Part shown: positions 62,222 to 64,000 of the stretch, piece by piece
Layout of the letters: every line of letters begins with the position of its first letter
Numbering within the stretch: position 1 is the stretch's first letter
Source: Nitzschia sp. DOCU1
Lineage: Eukaryota > Bacillariophyta > Bacillariophyceae > Bacillariales > Bacillariaceae
Reading direction: 5' to 3'
Assembly: GCA_951394045.1 (NCBI GenBank)
Contig: OX595989.1
Span: 1,178,001-1,242,000 of the forward strand
DNA: 64,000 nt
Made by a program: the position numbers and the translations under genes
Notes under the pieces: generated by a model
Database searches by the model: none
What the model was told of the DNA's origin: nothing
What the model saw: only the letters and a program-made list of their open reading frames with translations

Positions 62222-63466
62222 TTACTCCAATTCAGGTGCTGTTCCCGGGAAGAGCATTTCTCGCAACTCATGGTAGTCCTTCAATGTTCGTTCATAGCCA
62301 GCGTGGTTAAAGTCGGCTCTAGATTCCAATCCACCCTCGTTTAATAGCTCGTCCCCACACTTGATGCCGACGGGCACAAAGCGAAAGTTTCGTTGTTCAC
62401 CCACACCCGCCTCAACGAAATCAGGTGGAGGGCACAGCTCGTACGAAACCATGGCAAGAGGGTAGTAATGAGTGGGCTTCTTGCTCTTGGTTCCCATCAA
62501 TCGGAACATATCCATAGTCTTGTGGTCAAAGGGCGCAATGGGCATCTTGCCGGTCTTGACATCTCGGCGATCACGACCACCCGAAGGGGCCACCCACAAG
62601 ATGGTTCCTCCCGCTTTAAGTTTGTCCAACATCCCGCTCATGGCCGCCAAGTTTTGGCGACTCTTGATGGGCTTGGTTTCCGGGTCGGCATCAATGTGTT
62701 TCTTGGAGTGAATGCAAATCAAGTTGCGTCCCATCGAGAAGGGGATCGCCAATGCGTCCGTTGTGACCTTGTGTCCAGCGACATAGACCACCTTTTCTGC
62801 CTCTTCAGGAAAGCCTGCCTTTTCTAGCATAATGGACATGACTTGTGGGTCAGCTTCCGACTGGTGGTTGGCGAAAAAGACAACGTTGTCTCCGGCCTTG
62901 GCTTGATCCATCGCCTTTTTAAGATTCTCCATTCCAAGGACCTTGGATTCTTCGTAATCCATGAATGGTCGGAAAAAGTCGCATCCCCACTTGTAAAAAT
63001 CTTGCGTGTTGCCATCTTCCTTTTCAGGGTTTCCTCGAAGAGCATCGTGAGTAACACCGAACGTGTACTTGTCAGGGCCCATGCCGTACTTGAAACCGTA
63101 CTGCACGCCCTCCATGATTCTCTTCATGGACATTTGAGCGCTGCTAAACTCGTCCTTGGTTTTGAGATGTGACGCCTGACTCGCTGTGATGTACTCCTTG
63201 CAGAAATGCAATAGAGGTCCCAGCAGCTCGGGCTTGGCCTCACCCATGACAGCTTTCACGGCAGCGGTCGTCTTATCAAGTGCTGCCTGGTATTCGGGAA
63301 GAAGTTGGCTAGTGGGAACATCTTCCGCAGTGGCTAAGACTTGCTTTTCTTCGGTCGAAAACCGACGGCTAGTGGGGGCAGCTCCAAATTGATTCGGGTA
63401 AGCAACAAAGGCAGAGACCACTGCCGAGCTGCAGAGGAATAACAAGAGAGTAGTGCGTCGGAACAT
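62222..63466 (-). CDS. ATS1: plastid glycerol-3-phosphate acyltransferase (ATS1-type)
   Basis: Single exon, 414 aa from MFRRTTLLLFLC. A textbook diatom plastid presequence: signal peptide ending SSAVVSAF, Phe at the cleavage point, then a short transit region (VAYPNQFGAAPTSRRF). The soluble GPAT domain has an N-terminal helical bundle, the H(X)4D box in VVFFANHQSEADPQVM, KVVYVAGHKVTTDALAIPFSMGRNLICI, WVAPSGGRDRRD and PTHYYPLAMVSYELCPPP. It transfers acyl groups to sn-1 of glycerol 3-phosphate in the stroma, the first step of plastid glycerolipid synthesis. Length and motif order are normal. A TGACGTCA element lies 249 bp upstream. Confidence 0.93.
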   Translation of the reverse strand: MFRRTTLLLFLCSSAVVSAFVAYPNQFGAAPTSRRFSTEEKQVLATAEDVPTSQLLPEYQAALDKTTAAVKAVMGEAKPELLGPLLHFCKEYITASQASHLKTKDEFSSAQMSMKRIMEGVQYGFKYGMGPDKYTFGVTHDALRGNPEKEDGNTQDFYKWGCDFFRPFMDYEESKVLGMENLKKAMDQAKAGDNVVFFANHQSEADPQVMSIMLEKAGFPEEAEKVVYVAGHKVTTDALAIPFSMGRNLICIHSKKHIDADPETKPIKSRQNLAAMSGMLDKLKAGGTILWVAPSGGRDRRDVKTGKMPIAPFDHKTMDMFRLMGTKSKKPTHYYPLAMVSYELCPPPDFVEAGVGEQRNFRFVPVGIKCGDELLNEGGLESRADFNHAGYERTLKDYHELREMLFPGTAPELE

Positions 63467-63958
63467 TGTGTAAATATGTGCTAAAGTTTGGGAAGTTTCG
63501 CGTTCCAGAATCCGATTCAGGCAAAATGAGAATGATGAGAAAACTTCTGGTTGTAGACGTGCGAAAATGAGAAGAAAATGCTGTCGTCGTCGATCGGAGG
63601 CGCAGGCGATATGTTGGAGGGCTCGGTGGTGGGACGTGGTGAAAAGGTGTGCGTGGCAGGGGCAAACGCCCGCGCCGCACATTCATTCGTTAAAGCGACC
63701 GTTATTAGGTGACATGACGTCATTTAGAGACGTTTCGCTCTGGACCAGTCGGAATGAAATGTCCCCGCCAAAAAGAAGCACATGCCACCGATAACGAGGG
63801 TGCGAGAAACCATATCTTTTTGTCATCATTCAAATGCACCTCCACCTACTGGAAAGTAAGAGCGACTTCCCACATTTCTTTTGAAGCAGGCGTCTTCCTT
63901 TTATATCTCTAGAAGCTTGTGGGCGTCGATCTTCGTACATTTCAAGATATCCAGCAAG
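63467..63958. other. intergenic / divergent promoter
   Basis: Shared 5' region of the GPAT gene and the gene at the right edge, with TGACGTCA near its middle. Confidence 0.4.
63715..63722. promoter_or_regulatory. CRE-like palindrome TGACGTCA
   Basis: Perfect palindrome between divergent starts: 249 bp from the GPAT ATG and 237 bp from the ATG at 63959. Confidence 0.4.
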
Positions 63959-64000
63959 ATGCATCCACTCCTGACACTCGTCGCCAGCCTTGCTTCGTCA
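63959..64000 (+). CDS. 5' end of a gene cut by the window edge
   Basis: An ATG followed by 13 codons (MHPLLTLVASLASS), hydrophobic and resembling the start of a signal peptide. The context GCAAGATG is reasonable. Product unknown; too short to be sure. Confidence 0.35.
   Translation, partial: MHPLLTLVASLASS

Overview
The window looks like nuclear DNA of a pennate diatom, most probably Phaeodactylum tricornutum or a close relative. The genes are compact, with few short GT-AG introns and protein-coding genes on both strands. Several plastid proteins carry a signal peptide followed by an ASAF-like cleavage site, as expected for a secondary plastid. The content also fits a diatom: a silicic-acid-transporter homologue, silaffin-like Lys/Ser-rich secreted proteins, a plastid glycerol-3-phosphate acyltransferase, and families expanded in stramenopiles (HMG-box with an insertion, BTB, LRR, ShKT). 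I recognised no rRNA, tRNA, CRISPR array, complete transposon or virus. The species assignment is inference from sequence character.

Layout. 0-5 kb: a Zn2Cys6 transcription factor and an F-box/LRR protein, both minus. 5-11 kb: a cytochrome-b5/MAPR-like protein, a MATE transporter and an alanine aminotransferase with an EF-hand-like extension, all plus. 11-19 kb: a Q/N-rich protein, then two HMG-box paralogues in convergent orientation on either side of a CTP synthase. 19-21 kb: a gene-poor stretch. 21-25 kb: two tandem secreted silaffin-like paralogues. 25-32 kb: an METTL21-like methyltransferase, a YeeE/YedE sulfur-compound transporter, a ShKT/prolyl-hydroxylase-like protein with degenerate metal ligands, and a disordered RTKSGDG-repeat protein, all minus. 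32-45 kb: a secreted GH2 glycosidase, a 1307-aa protein joining a CER1/WAX2-type C-terminal domain to a flavin monooxygenase, L-aspartate oxidase, an LMBR1-like protein and a plastid-targeted cytochrome-b5 membrane protein. 46-52 kb: two transmembrane LRR proteins whose introns fall at repeat boundaries. 52-64 kb: plastid AlgH/UPF0301, a plastid thioredoxin-like protein, CRY-DASH, the SIT homologue, a BTB protein, an SDR-like protein, plastid GPAT, and the first codons of a gene running off the right edge.

There is no operon logic; the genes are mostly independent housekeeping or lineage genes. Three themes recur. One is silicon biology (silaffin-like pair plus SIT homologue). The second is plastid metabolism; three genes (aminotransferase, plastid thioredoxin-like, plastid GPAT) have a perfect TGACGTCA palindrome 170-250 bp upstream of their start codons, the core of known diatom CO2/cAMP-responsive elements. 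The third is lipid and redox membrane biology (CER1-FMO fusion, b5-domain proteins). The strongest candidates for something new are the CER1/WAX2-FMO fusion, the silaffin-like pair with its shared N-terminal domain, and the SIT homologue with altered EGXQ motifs between short direct repeats.
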